Assembly (NCBI GenBank): GCA_964415085.1
Contig: CAYPYI010000009.1
Coordinates: 1-39,178 of the forward strand
Length of the DNA: 39,178 nucleotides
Reading direction: 5' to 3'
Source of the DNA: CAYPYI01 sp964415085
GTDB lineage: Bacteria; Bacillota; Clostridia; Tissierellales; Tissierellaceae
In this document: one piece after another, positions 15,069 through 23,005 of the stretch
Position numbering within the stretch: the stretch's first letter is position 1
How the letters are laid out: every line of letters begins with the position of its first letter
Program-made: the position numbers and the translations under genes
Notes under the pieces: model-generated
Seen by the model: the letters and a program-made list of their open reading frames with translations, nothing else
What the model was told of the DNA's origin: nothing
The model's database searches: none

Positions 15069-16385
15069 CTACTTAGTTTCTTGTAAGTCACTTTTAAATT
15101 TTGGTCTTCCTGTTATTATTGCAAGTACTCCAAATACTATCATTAAGAATGAATAAGTTGCATGTGGTACTATTGCAACTGGTGATATACCTGCAATTCC
15201 TGCTGCTACTAATAACTGTCCTCCATAAGGAATAATTCCTTGGAATGCGGATGAGAATATATCTAAAAGTCCTGCTGTTCTTCTTGGATCTATATCATAT
15301 TCTTCACCAAATTGTTTTGCAAGTGGTCCTGCTGTTATTATTGCAATTGTATTATTAGTTGTAGCCACATCTATTAAACTTACTAGTATTGCCATTCCAA
15401 ATTCTGCTCCTTTTTTGGACTTTATCTTTTTCTGAGCAAAATCTAGTAAATAATCAATTCCACCATAGTAATCCATAAGTCCTACTACTCCACCTACAAC
15501 GATAGCTATCATTGCTAAGTCTTGCATCCATCCCATACCTCTTTGTAATACTTGTAACCATTCTACATATCCAAAATCTCCCATTAAGAATCCTACTAAT
15601 GATCCTACTGCAATTCCTGAACCTAATACTGTCATTACGTTCCATCCAATTAAAGCTGTTACTATTATAACTATATAAGGAATTATTCTTACTAATTCAT
15701 ATGGGTAAGATCCTCCTGCATCAAGTTCTCCAGTTGATTTAAAGAATAAAATTATAATTGTTAATATTACTGCTGGAAGAACTATAAGACCGTTTGCTTT
15801 AAATTTATCTCTTGGTCCTACACCTTGAGTTCTAATAGCTGCTATAGTTGTATCTGATATGAATGATAAGTTATCACCAAACATAGCACTACCTACTACT
15901 GTACCCATTACTAAAGCTAAGTCCATTCCTGTTTGTTCTGCTATACCTACACCTATTGGAGCTAGTGCTGTTATCGTACCCATTGATGTTCCCATTGAGA
16001 ATGATAATATTGCTCCTATTATAAATAATCCTGGTAGTAAAGCGTTTGCAGGAAGTACTGTAAGTCCTAAGTTTACTATTGAGCTTACTGCTCCCATTTC
16101 TTCTGCTATTGAGTAGAATGCTCCTGCTAACATGAATATTAATACCATTATTATTATTGTACTTTCTCCTGCACGGCTTGCAAATATTTCTAATTTGTCA
16201 TCTAAGGATGTTTTTTCACCTGGTCTATCAAATAAAAGTGCAAATCCTGTTGTGAACATAAAACCTAATAAAAGCGGCATACTATCAAATTCTCCAGATA
16301 AAACTCCTGTTGTTACATAAATTACTAAGAAAAATACTAACGGCAATAAACCCTTTATACTTTTTTTACTATCTTTATTAGACAT
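15069..16385 (-). CDS. NhaC-family Na+/H+-coupled transporter, candidate methylthioribose or methionine permease
   Basis: A 438-residue membrane protein with about 11-12 hydrophobic segments, in the NhaC ion-transporter superfamily. Typical blocks: SFSMGTSMGTITALAPIG, VVGSAMFGDNLSFISDTTIAA, SLIDVATTNNTIAIITAGPLA and FQGIIPYGGQLLVAAG. It is the first gene of nhaC-mtnA-mtnK with 20-bp or smaller gaps and its own promoter (16471-16499). The superfamily includes organic substrate carriers (malate/lactate exchanger MleN, predicted methionine transporter MetT), so a role in importing methylthioribose, 5-deoxyribose or methionine is more likely here than plain sodium/proton exchange. That substrate is inferred from the operon only. 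GGGGAGG lies 5 bases before the ATG. Confidence 0.85.
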   Translation of the reverse strand: MSNKDSKKSIKGLLPLVFFLVIYVTTGVLSGEFDSMPLLLGFMFTTGFALLFDRPGEKTSLDDKLEIFASRAGESTIIIMVLIFMLAGAFYSIAEEMGAVSSIVNLGLTVLPANALLPGLFIIGAILSFSMGTSMGTITALAPIGVGIAEQTGMDLALVMGTVVGSAMFGDNLSFISDTTIAAIRTQGVGPRDKFKANGLIVLPAVILTIIILFFKSTGELDAGGSYPYELVRIIPYIVIIVTALIGWNVMTVLGSGIAVGSLVGFLMGDFGYVEWLQVLQRGMGWMQDLAMIAIVVGGVVGLMDYYGGIDYLLDFAQKKIKSKKGAEFGMAILVSLIDVATTNNTIAIITAGPLAKQFGEEYDIDPRRTAGLLDIFSSAFQGIIPYGGQLLVAAGIAGISPVAIVPHATYSFLMIVFGVLAIITGRPKFKSDLQETK

Positions 16386-16470
16386 TTAAATCCTCCCCTT
16401 ACGATTTGTTTTTGTGTAATTACCCTAAAAGTAAAAAATGTTCTAAACTACCCTCCTTAAATATTGTATA

Positions 16471-16499
16471 TATATAATAGCCCCAGCCATTTATATCAA
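16471..16499 (-). promoter_or_regulatory. Promoter of the nhaC-mtnA-mtnK operon
   Basis: TTGATA (16494-16499), 17-bp spacer, TATATA (16471-16476), in the 127-bp gap after the SorC-family regulator gene. No terminator was seen after that gene, so read-through from it is also possible. The leader is about 80 nt, too short for a SAM riboswitch. Confidence 0.55.
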
Positions 16500-16512
16500 T
16501 TTAAATTTATGC

Positions 16513-17439
16513 CTATTTGATTAATTCTAATGCAGTAGCTTCGTCTGTTATTAAAACATCTAAAAATCTACCATTTAGTGCTCCCTTAATACTATTTATC
16601 TTACTTTCTCCACCAGCAATGCCTATTTTTAAGGCTTCAGTTTTGTTTGTAAGTATGTTATATCCTATGGTTCTATCATCATAATCATGTTTTATAAATT
16701 CTCCCTCTAGGTTGTACCATCTAAAACCTATATCACCTACACATCCTAAATCTATTAAATTTTTTGTATATTCTTTGTTGAAGCTTTGATCTAAGTGTAT
16801 TGGTGTTTCTAGTGTAAGTTCCCCTATTCCTGCTATTATTACATCACACTTGTCCATTTTACTGAATATATGTTTCATATTCCCATCACTCATTAGTGCA
16901 TCTTTAACTTCTTTATTTTCAACTATTACAGGTGCGTAAAGCACATTACTTTCTCCACCTAGTTTTGAAGCTATTTTACTTGCTATTTCATCTGATTTTA
17001 AATCTGTTGCAACTACATTTGATCCACCTATTAATTGTACTGTTGATACATTAAGTGAAACGTTTTCTTTAAGTTGTTTTGATACTTCTGATAAAGCTCT
17101 TCCACCAGTTACTCCTATTAAGTCTTCTTTTTCTAAAATTGATTCTAAATATTTACTTGCAGCTTTTCCAAGAAGTGTTTCTACTTTAGCGTTATTCATA
17201 TTTGAAATTACAACACTTTGTTTTAAGTTATATTTTTCTTCTAATTTATGTTCTAATTCAACATTGTATTCTTCTATGTCTACTACTTCTATTTTTACAA
17301 TGCCTTCTTTTAATGCCTTTTTAAGTATTCTATTTATTCTTTGTCTGGATGTATTCATCCTGTCAGCTATTTCTTGTTGTGTTAAACCCTTTTCATAATA
17401 GTAATATGCTGCCTTTACCATATCTCTTTTATCTTTCAT
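16513..17439 (-). CDS. SorC-family sugar-phosphate-responsive transcriptional regulator
   Basis: A 308-residue regulator. The N-terminal helix-turn-helix is KGLTQQEIADRMNTSRQRINRILKKA (about 18-43). The C-terminal half is the SorC sugar-binding domain, with LIGVTGGRALSEV, TVQLIGG, YAPVIV, CDVIIAGIGEL, CVGDIGFRW and IGIAGGESKINSIKGAL. SorC proteins bind phosphorylated sugars. Between the aldolase/dehydrogenase pair and the nhaC-mtnA-mtnK operon, the natural candidate effector is 5-methylthio- or 5-deoxyribose(ulose) phosphate; that is inference. It has its own promoter (17497-17525) with palindromes on both sides, suggesting autoregulation. GGAGGG stands before the ATG. Confidence 0.9.
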   Translation of the reverse strand: MKDKRDMVKAAYYYYEKGLTQQEIADRMNTSRQRINRILKKALKEGIVKIEVVDIEEYNVELEHKLEEKYNLKQSVVISNMNNAKVETLLGKAASKYLESILEKEDLIGVTGGRALSEVSKQLKENVSLNVSTVQLIGGSNVVATDLKSDEIASKIASKLGGESNVLYAPVIVENKEVKDALMSDGNMKHIFSKMDKCDVIIAGIGELTLETPIHLDQSFNKEYTKNLIDLGCVGDIGFRWYNLEGEFIKHDYDDRTIGYNILTNKTEALKIGIAGGESKINSIKGALNGRFLDVLITDEATALELIK

Positions 17440-17496
17440 TTTTACCCTCCATTACATTTGCTCACTTATTATTACAAATGTCTGTAAGTTAAGTGA

Positions 17497-17556
17497 ATTA
17501 TAACATGTAGTTTTATATATTTCAATAGATTTTGAAAAGTTAAATTATTAACTTTT
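17497..17556 (-). promoter_or_regulatory. Promoter of the SorC-family regulator with flanking palindrome
   Basis: TTGAAA (17520-17525), 17-bp spacer, TATAAT (17497-17502). A 9-bp inverted repeat AAAAGTTAA / TTAACTTTT (17535-17543 and 17548-17556) lies 10 bp upstream of the -35 box. A second dyad ACATTTG / CAAATGT (17454-17460 and 17475-17481) lies downstream of the start site. Either could be the SorC operator. Confidence 0.7.
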
Positions 17557-17564
17557 TGAAATAA

Positions 17565-17604
17565 TTAAAATACACCTATATAAAAACTTCTATATAGGTG
17601 TATT
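17565..17604 (-). terminator. Terminator of the aldolase-alcohol dehydrogenase operon
   Basis: A perfect 14-bp stem (17569-17582 with 17591-17604), 8-base loop, then TTTTAATTATT on the minus strand, 6 bp past the dehydrogenase stop. Confidence 0.85.
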
Positions 17605-17609
17605 CTTTC

Positions 17610-18770
17610 CTACTTTGCTAAGTTGTAGATATTTATTACATCTTCTTTATTAAGTTTTTTAAATCTTCCTACAGTCCCACCATTTGTACATTTTTCTGCC
17701 ATTAATTCGAAATCTTTATCATCTATATTGATTTCGCTTAAACTTGTTGGTAGTCCTATATCTTTTATAAACTCTTGTAATTTTTCAATTCCTTCTAAAG
17801 CTATTTCTTCATCTGTTTTATTGTTTTCTACATTAAATACTTCTACTGCCATTCTTTTGAAAATTTCTATATTATCTTTATATACATATTTCATCCAATT
17901 AGGCATGATTATTGATAATGTTACTCCATGAGTTGTGCCATATAAAGCAGTTATTTCATGACCTATTCTATGACTTGCCCAGTCTTCTTCTCTTCCAAGA
18001 CCTAAAATACCACCATGAGCTATTGTACCTGCTAGCATTACATTTGCTCTTGCATCATAGTTGTTTCTATCTTCTAATAATTTATAAGCATTATCCATTA
18101 CAGATGTTAATGTTGCTTCACAAAGATTTGTTGTAAGATCTACTTCTTTAGTATTTGTAATATATCTTTCAAAAACATGACTCATTATATCCATTATTCC
18201 TGGGAATGTTTGGCTATCTGGTAGAGTCATTGTTAATACCGGGTCCATTATAGCAAATACTGGACGAAGTATATCATGATCTATTCCTTTTTTCTCTTTT
18301 GTATCTTCATTAGTTACAACTGTACTAAAGCTTGTCTCACTTCCTGTTGCTGGTAATGTTAATACTACTCCAACTGGTAAAGCCTCTTGTATTTCATCTT
18401 TTCCTAGGAAGCAGTCCCAAATATCTCCATCATATAAAACTCCTGCTGCTATAGCCTTAGCTGAGTCTATTACACTTCCACCACCTACTGCTAGTATAAA
18501 TGTAATTTCTTCATCTTTACATATTTGTATTCCTTCTTCTACTAGTGATAGTTTTGGATTTGCTTCAACTCCTGATAGTTCAAATATATTTACATCTGTT
18601 TTTTCTAATTCTTCAATTATTTCATCATATAGGCCACTCTTTTTAATGCTACCTCCACCATAATGAAGTAGAATATTTTCATGTCCCTTTGGCATTTTTG
18701 AAGATAGTTCTAAAACAGCTTCTTTACCAAATACAAGTTCTGTTGGATTATAATAATAAAAGTTATTCAT
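17610..18770 (-). CDS. Iron-type alcohol dehydrogenase / aldehyde reductase, YqhD-BdhA subfamily
   Basis: A 386-residue group III (metal-dependent) alcohol dehydrogenase. It would reduce an aldehyde with NAD(P)H in the cytoplasm. The dinucleotide motif is GGGSVIDSAKA (96-106). The metal ligands D194 and H198 (GIMDIMSHVF), H267 (DWASHRIGH) and H281 (TTHGVTL) fall at exactly the E. coli YqhD positions, which places it in the YqhD/butanol dehydrogenase branch rather than AdhE/FucO. It starts 13 bp after a class II aldolase, one operon. If the aldolase makes acetaldehyde or 2-(methylthio)acetaldehyde, this enzyme would turn it to the alcohol and reoxidise the cofactor. Substrate is inferred from context. 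Confidence 0.92.
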   Translation of the reverse strand: MNNFYYYNPTELVFGKEAVLELSSKMPKGHENILLHYGGGSIKKSGLYDEIIEELEKTDVNIFELSGVEANPKLSLVEEGIQICKDEEITFILAVGGGSVIDSAKAIAAGVLYDGDIWDCFLGKDEIQEALPVGVVLTLPATGSETSFSTVVTNEDTKEKKGIDHDILRPVFAIMDPVLTMTLPDSQTFPGIMDIMSHVFERYITNTKEVDLTTNLCEATLTSVMDNAYKLLEDRNNYDARANVMLAGTIAHGGILGLGREEDWASHRIGHEITALYGTTHGVTLSIIMPNWMKYVYKDNIEIFKRMAVEVFNVENNKTDEEIALEGIEKLQEFIKDIGLPTSLSEINIDDKDFELMAEKCTNGGTVGRFKKLNKEDVINIYNLAK

Positions 18771-18783
18771 CTATATTCTCCCC

Positions 18784-19425
18784 TTATCTATATTGATATG
18801 TGTCAAACTTCTTCATAACATCTAACATTTCTTCTTCTGTTAATATATTAGGTTCCCCTAATGTTTTTGTTAGATAATATACTTCAGATACAAATTCTAA
18901 CTGGTTAGCAGTTGAAAAAGCTCCAGATACGTCATCTCCTAAAGCAATTAGTCCATGATTTTTAAGAAGTACTGCATTTCTATTTCCTATTGCATTATAT
19001 GCATTTTGAGCAAGTTCTTCTGTTCCATAAGTTGCGTAATCTGCACAGTTTACATCTAGCCCTGCCATTCCTACTAAATAATGCACTGCTGGTAGTTTCC
19101 ATCCCATTGATGCAATTGCTGTTGCAAATTTAGAATGTGTGTGAACTATACCGTTTACATTATCCCTATTTTTATAAAAAATTAAATGCATATTAAGTTC
19201 ACTTGAAGGTTTCATATCTCCATCTACAACATTTCCATCTAAATCAACTATAACAACATCTTCAGGTTTAGTTTCAAAATAGTCTTGCCCACTTGGACTT
19301 ATAGCTACTAAGTTTTTCTCCCTATTATAAACACTTACATTTCCACCTGAACCTGTAGTTAAATTTTCGGTTATAAGTTTTTTCCCATATTTAACTACTT
19401 CTAATCTTTCTTTTTCCATTAACAT
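18784..19425 (-). CDS. Class II (zinc) aldolase, FucA/DrdA-like
   Basis: A 213-residue class II aldolase of the fuculose-phosphate family, normal size. It would cleave a ketose-1-phosphate to dihydroxyacetone phosphate and an aldehyde. Phosphate-binding TGSGGN is at 24-29. The catalytic glutamate E76 (PSSELNMH) and zinc ligands H95, H97 (VHTHSKF) and H157 (LKNHGLIALG) are all present. The start is ATG 19425, 7 bases after GGGAGG; a longer frame runs through that site. With mtnK, mtnA and a dehydrogenase nearby, the best-fitting substrate is 5-methylthio- or 5-deoxyribulose-1-phosphate (as in the DHAP shunt and DrdA pathway). L-fuculose or rhamnulose phosphate is less likely, as no such kinase or isomerase is here. 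No clear promoter was found in the 122 bp upstream. Confidence 0.88.
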   Translation of the reverse strand: MLMEKERLEVVKYGKKLITENLTTGSGGNVSVYNREKNLVAISPSGQDYFETKPEDVVIVDLDGNVVDGDMKPSSELNMHLIFYKNRDNVNGIVHTHSKFATAIASMGWKLPAVHYLVGMAGLDVNCADYATYGTEELAQNAYNAIGNRNAVLLKNHGLIALGDDVSGAFSTANQLEFVSEVYYLTKTLGEPNILTEEEMLDVMKKFDTYQYR

Positions 19426-19503
19426 ATGGTTTCCTCCCTTTCCTATTACTAAAGTAATATTGGTATTACATTTTTCACTCTTACCTCTATTGTACATAAT
19501 AAA

Positions 19504-19538
19504 CAAAAAAAGAGCCAGTATTTTTTTACCGACTCTTT
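19504..19538 (-). terminator. Terminator of the malic enzyme gene
   Basis: A 12-bp stem with two wobble pairs (19509-19520 with 19527-19538), 6-base loop, and a T-run on the minus strand, 10 bp after the stop. Confidence 0.85.
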
Positions 19539-19547
19539 AAAATATAG

Positions 19548-20708
19548 TTAATTATTTGCCTTTATTACTGCATTTGCAACAGCATCTGCTACTCTTTCAT
19601 CAAAAGGGCTTGGTATTATATATTCGGGGGATAGCTCTTCACTTGATACAAGATCTGCTAGAGATCTTGCTGCTGCAATCTTAATATCATCATTTATATC
19701 TTTAACTCTTGCCTTAAGTGCTCCTTTAAATATTCCTGGGAATACTAAAACATTATTAAGTTGATTGTCAAAGTCACTTCTTCCTGTTGCTGTAACTTTT
19801 GCCCCACCTAATTTTGCTTCATCTGGCATTATTTCTGGTGTAGGATTTGCAAGTGCAAATACTATACTATCTTTATTCATTTTTTTAACTGTATCCTTAT
19901 TCATTACATTTCCATCAGATACTCCAATGAATACGTCCTTATTTTTTATAACATCCTCTAATGTTCCTGATTCTTTATTTAAATTTGTTAATTTAGCTAT
20001 TTCTTCTTGAGCTTCGTTTAAAGATTTATCTCCACTTATTAAAGCTCCTTGTAAATCAACTAAGACTATATTTTTAACACCTGCTGCAAGTAAAAGTTTT
20101 GCTATTGCAATTCCTGATGCTCCTGCACCATTTATTACAATTTCTACTTCTTCTAATTTTTTATCAACAATTTTTAAAGCGTTAATAAGTCCTGCAAGTA
20201 CAGCTATAGAAGTACCATGTTGATCATCATGATATACTGGAATATCTAGTCTATTAATAAGTTCATCTTCTATATAAAAACATTCTGGTGCTTTTATATC
20301 TTCTAAATGAATACCACTAAATCCAACTGATATTTTTTCTATAATATTTACAATTTCTTCTTTATCTTTTGAGTCAATTATTATTGGGAATGCATTAACT
20401 CCACCAAATTTCTTTAGAAGTAATGCTTTACCCTCTAAAACTGGAAGAGATGCTTCAGGACCTATATCTCCAAGTCCTAAAACTGCCGTACCATTTGATA
20501 CTATCGCAACTGTTTTTCCTTTTGTAGTATATTTAATCGCTTCATTTTTATCTTCTGATATTTTTTTACATACTCCAGCAATTCCAGGAGTATAAGCTAG
20601 TGCTAAATCTTCTTTATTATTAACCTCTATTGTAGGTGTAATTTCTAACTTACCACAATGCTTTTCATGTAACTGTAATGATTTTTTTAAAACTTCTTCT
20701 TTATTCAT
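19548..20708 (-). CDS. NAD-type malic enzyme family protein (possibly an oxaloacetate decarboxylase of CitM type)
   Basis: A 386-residue bacterial malic enzyme, the short form. Catalytic Tyr lies in LAYTPGIAGVC and Lys in LEGKALLLKKFGG. Metal-binding acids lie in IHLEDIKAPEC and HDDQHGTSIAVLAG. The NAD(P) loop is NGAGASGIAIAKLL. Known reaction: malate to pyruvate and CO2. It is 23 bp downstream of a GntR regulator and follows citDEF on the same strand. In lactic acid bacteria a malic-enzyme-family protein within cit clusters (CitM) acts as soluble oxaloacetate decarboxylase, the step after citrate lyase. That role fits the position, but the sequence does not decide between the two. AAGGATGTG precedes the ATG. 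Confidence 0.92.
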   Translation of the reverse strand: MNKEEVLKKSLQLHEKHCGKLEITPTIEVNNKEDLALAYTPGIAGVCKKISEDKNEAIKYTTKGKTVAIVSNGTAVLGLGDIGPEASLPVLEGKALLLKKFGGVNAFPIIIDSKDKEEIVNIIEKISVGFSGIHLEDIKAPECFYIEDELINRLDIPVYHDDQHGTSIAVLAGLINALKIVDKKLEEVEIVINGAGASGIAIAKLLLAAGVKNIVLVDLQGALISGDKSLNEAQEEIAKLTNLNKESGTLEDVIKNKDVFIGVSDGNVMNKDTVKKMNKDSIVFALANPTPEIMPDEAKLGGAKVTATGRSDFDNQLNNVLVFPGIFKGALKARVKDINDDIKIAAARSLADLVSSEELSPEYIIPSPFDERVADAVANAVIKANN

Positions 20709-20731
20709 ATAAACACATCCTTTAGACTTAT

Positions 20732-21394
20732 CTAATCTTTTTTTGCACTCATATTCTCAATAAATCTATTTTTTGCATTGATAACGTGAGTTCTGGCTAA
20801 TTTTTCTGCTTTGACTTCGTCACCATCTATAATTGCTTCTAATATATTTTCTGTTTCATTATAAGCTTCTACCATGTGTTCCCATTTATATAAAGATACA
20901 CTTCTAAGTCTTTCTAAGTTTTCATAAACTACATTGATTTGACTTTTTAAGAATTCATTACTGGATAATTCTACTATTTTTTCAGTCCATTCTGAGTGCA
21001 ATTTATATAAATTAGGTCTATCATTTTTTGATATAGTTTTTTCCATATCATCTACTATTATCTCTAATTCTTTTATATCTCTTCTGCTAACATTTAAACA
21101 TAATTGTTTAATTAGAAGGCCTTCTAAGTACTCTCTAACCTCATAAATTTCTATAGCATCATGAACTGATATTTCACTAACTATAGAACCTTTCCTAGGG
21201 AAATTAGTTACAAATCTTTCTTGTTCTAATTGTTTTAAAGCTTCTCTTACAGGAGTTCTACTCACATTTAGTCTTTTTGAGATTTCCATTTCTACTAATT
21301 TCTCACCAGGTTTTAATTTATTTTCAAGTATTTCTGATTTCAATATGTCATATACTTCTTCACTCATAGATTTTTTTTCATCCACTATACTCAT
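20732..21394 (-). CDS. GntR-family (FCD subfamily) regulator, probable citrate-lyase/YfcC regulon regulator
   Basis: A 220-residue FadR/FCD-type GntR regulator. The winged helix is at 10-75 (SEEVYDILKSEILENKLKPG, VEMEISKRLNVSRTPVREAL). The all-helical FCD effector domain (about 80-210) has EVREYLEGLL, LHSEWTEKIVELSSN and HVINAKNRF, keeping a His-rich metal/ligand pocket typical of organic-acid sensors. It is encoded between citDEF and malic enzyme and resembles CitO (the GntR regulator of enterococcal cit genes) in position. The cit and yfcC promoters carry TTGTATACAA sites, a sequence type bound by FCD regulators, so it is the likely binder. Its own promoter has no such site. GGAGG stands 6 bases before the ATG. 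Confidence 0.9.
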   Translation of the reverse strand: MSIVDEKKSMSEEVYDILKSEILENKLKPGEKLVEMEISKRLNVSRTPVREALKQLEQERFVTNFPRKGSIVSEISVHDAIEIYEVREYLEGLLIKQLCLNVSRRDIKELEIIVDDMEKTISKNDRPNLYKLHSEWTEKIVELSSNEFLKSQINVVYENLERLRSVSLYKWEHMVEAYNETENILEAIIDGDEVKAEKLARTHVINAKNRFIENMSAKKD

Positions 21395-21433
21395 TTTCTA
21401 CCTCCGTATTTAAGCCTTTTTTACACTTACTTA

Positions 21434-21462
21434 ATTATAGCCAATATACGGTTAAATGCCAA
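21434..21462 (-). promoter_or_regulatory. Promoter of the gntR-malic enzyme operon
   Basis: TTGGCA (21457-21462), 17-bp spacer, TATAAT (21434-21439). The -35 hexamer starts 2 bp past the citF stop, and no terminator was seen between, so the regulator and malic enzyme can be made from this promoter and also by read-through from citDEF. Confidence 0.75.
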
Positions 21463-21463
21463 A

Positions 21464-23005
21464 TTATTTTGTTTCGTATATAACATCTATAACTGAACCA
21501 TCTCTATATTCTACAATACCAACTATCTTATCTGTATATTCAACTGTATCTGGTTTTCCTGTAATTTTTTCAGCTTTTTCTTTTAATTCTTCTATTGTAA
21601 ATAAATCTAGTCCCTCATTTTTAAATCTATCTATTAAGTCTTGTCTTTTTGGATTTACTGCTATACCATAATCAGTTACAACAACATCTATAGTTTCACC
21701 TGGAGTTACTACTGTTGTTACTTTATCAACTACTATAGGTATTCTTCCTCTTATAAGTGGTGCAAGTATTACTGACATCTTAGCTCCTGCTGCTGTATCT
21801 GGATGTCCCCCTGCTGCCTGACTTATTACTCCATCTGAACCTGTTATAACATTTACATTAAAATCTGTATCTATTTCTAATGCTCCTAGCATTACTATAT
21901 CAAGGTTATTAACTGCTGGCCCTGCATTGTGAGGATTCGCATAAAAAGATGCATCTATTTCAAAGTGTTTTGGATTCTCTCCTACAGATTTTGCTGCATC
22001 TAGGTCAAAACTTTGAGTATCTAGTAATCCTTTAAATAAGCCTTCTTCATGTAGTTTTACAAGTTGTGATGTTATTCCACCAAGTCCAAAACTTCCTTTA
22101 ATATTTTTATTTATCATCTCTTCTCTTAAAAGATCTGTTACTGCAAGAGATGCTCCCGCAGCTCCTGTTTGATAAGAAAATCCTTCTTTAAAGTATCCTG
22201 ATGCTAAAATTGCTTTAACTGCATTTTTGGCAATTAATATATCTCTTGGGTTTTTATTATGTCTAATTGCTCCTGAAACAATTCCTTTTGGATCTCCTAT
22301 TTGATCTACCTTAACTACAGCGTCAACTTGAGTTTGGTTTATACTTGCAGGTAAACAAGGATAATCTACTAAATTATCTGTTATTAATACAACTTTATCA
22401 GCATATTTTGCATCTACTATTGCATATCCCAATGAACCACAAGCTGATTTTCCTGAAAAGCCATTAGCATTACCATACTCATCACTTGCTGGTGCTGCTA
22501 AAAATGCTACATCTATTTTTAAATCTCCTGATTCTATAGCTCTTGCTCTACCACCATGAGATCTAATAATTATTGGTCTGTCCATTAATCCTTCTGATAT
22601 TGCTGTTCCAAGTGGTGCTCTTAATCCACTTGATTCTATACTTGTAATAACTCCACTTTTTATGTGCTCAATTAAATCACCATGACATGCTGATAGTGAG
22701 CTTGGTGCTAGCTTTATATCTTTAATTCCCATACTAGCTATAACATCCATTACCATGTTAACTATAAAGTCTCCATTTCTTAAATGATGATGGAATGATA
22801 TAGTCATACCACTTTTAAGTCCTGTTTTTATTACAGCATCTTTTATACTATCAACTAATTTACTTTCGTGTGGTAATGGTCTTTTTAATTCTTTACCTTG
22901 TATATGGCCACTTGGAATTATATTAAAAGGAGATTTATAAGGTGTTAATTCTCCAATTTTTTCTATATATTCTGGAATTTCTCTTCCTACTGCGTTCTTA
23001 ACCAA
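21464..23005 (-). CDS. citF: Citrate lyase alpha subunit (citrate:acetyl-ACP transferase)
   Basis: A 513-residue CitF, full length, matching the family from LKSGMTISFHHHLRNGDFIVNMVMDVIA through SHGGRARAIESG, DEYGNANGFSGKSACGSLGYAIVDA, KEGFSYQTGAAGASLAVT, EIDTDFNVNVITGSDGV and ending YRDGSVIDVIYETK. It swaps citrate for acetate on the acyl carrier subunit. The start is set at the TTG at 23005, 9 bases after GGAGG; the in-frame ATG at 23014 directly abuts that site. It overlaps the citE end by 8 bp, implying translational coupling. Citramalate lyase has the same subunit structure and cannot be excluded. citC, citX and citG, needed for prosthetic group and activation, are not in this window. Confidence 0.93.
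   Translation of the reverse strand: MVKNAVGREIPEYIEKIGELTPYKSPFNIIPSGHIQGKELKRPLPHESKLVDSIKDAVIKTGLKSGMTISFHHHLRNGDFIVNMVMDVIASMGIKDIKLAPSSLSACHGDLIEHIKSGVITSIESSGLRAPLGTAISEGLMDRPIIIRSHGGRARAIESGDLKIDVAFLAAPASDEYGNANGFSGKSACGSLGYAIVDAKYADKVVLITDNLVDYPCLPASINQTQVDAVVKVDQIGDPKGIVSGAIRHNKNPRDILIAKNAVKAILASGYFKEGFSYQTGAAGASLAVTDLLREEMINKNIKGSFGLGGITSQLVKLHEEGLFKGLLDTQSFDLDAAKSVGENPKHFEIDASFYANPHNAGPAVNNLDIVMLGALEIDTDFNVNVITGSDGVISQAAGGHPDTAAGAKMSVILAPLIRGRIPIVVDKVTTVVTPGETIDVVVTDYGIAVNPKRQDLIDRFKNEGLDLFTIEELKEKAEKITGKPDTVEYTDKIVGIVEYRDGSVIDVIYETK

Noticed and set aside
9710..17460. SAM (S-box) riboswitches or T-boxes before methionine-related genes.
   Set aside because: Leaders of megL, mtnK/mtnA/nhaC and the regulator are short (about 60-130 nt), and I found no S-box core or T-box motif. 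An S-box needs over 100 nt of structured leader.
20732..21462. Autoregulation of the GntR gene through TTGTATACAA.
   Set aside because: No such site lies in its promoter region (21395-21465); only a loose CCGTAT/ATACGG pair is present, too far apart to be a standard dimer site.
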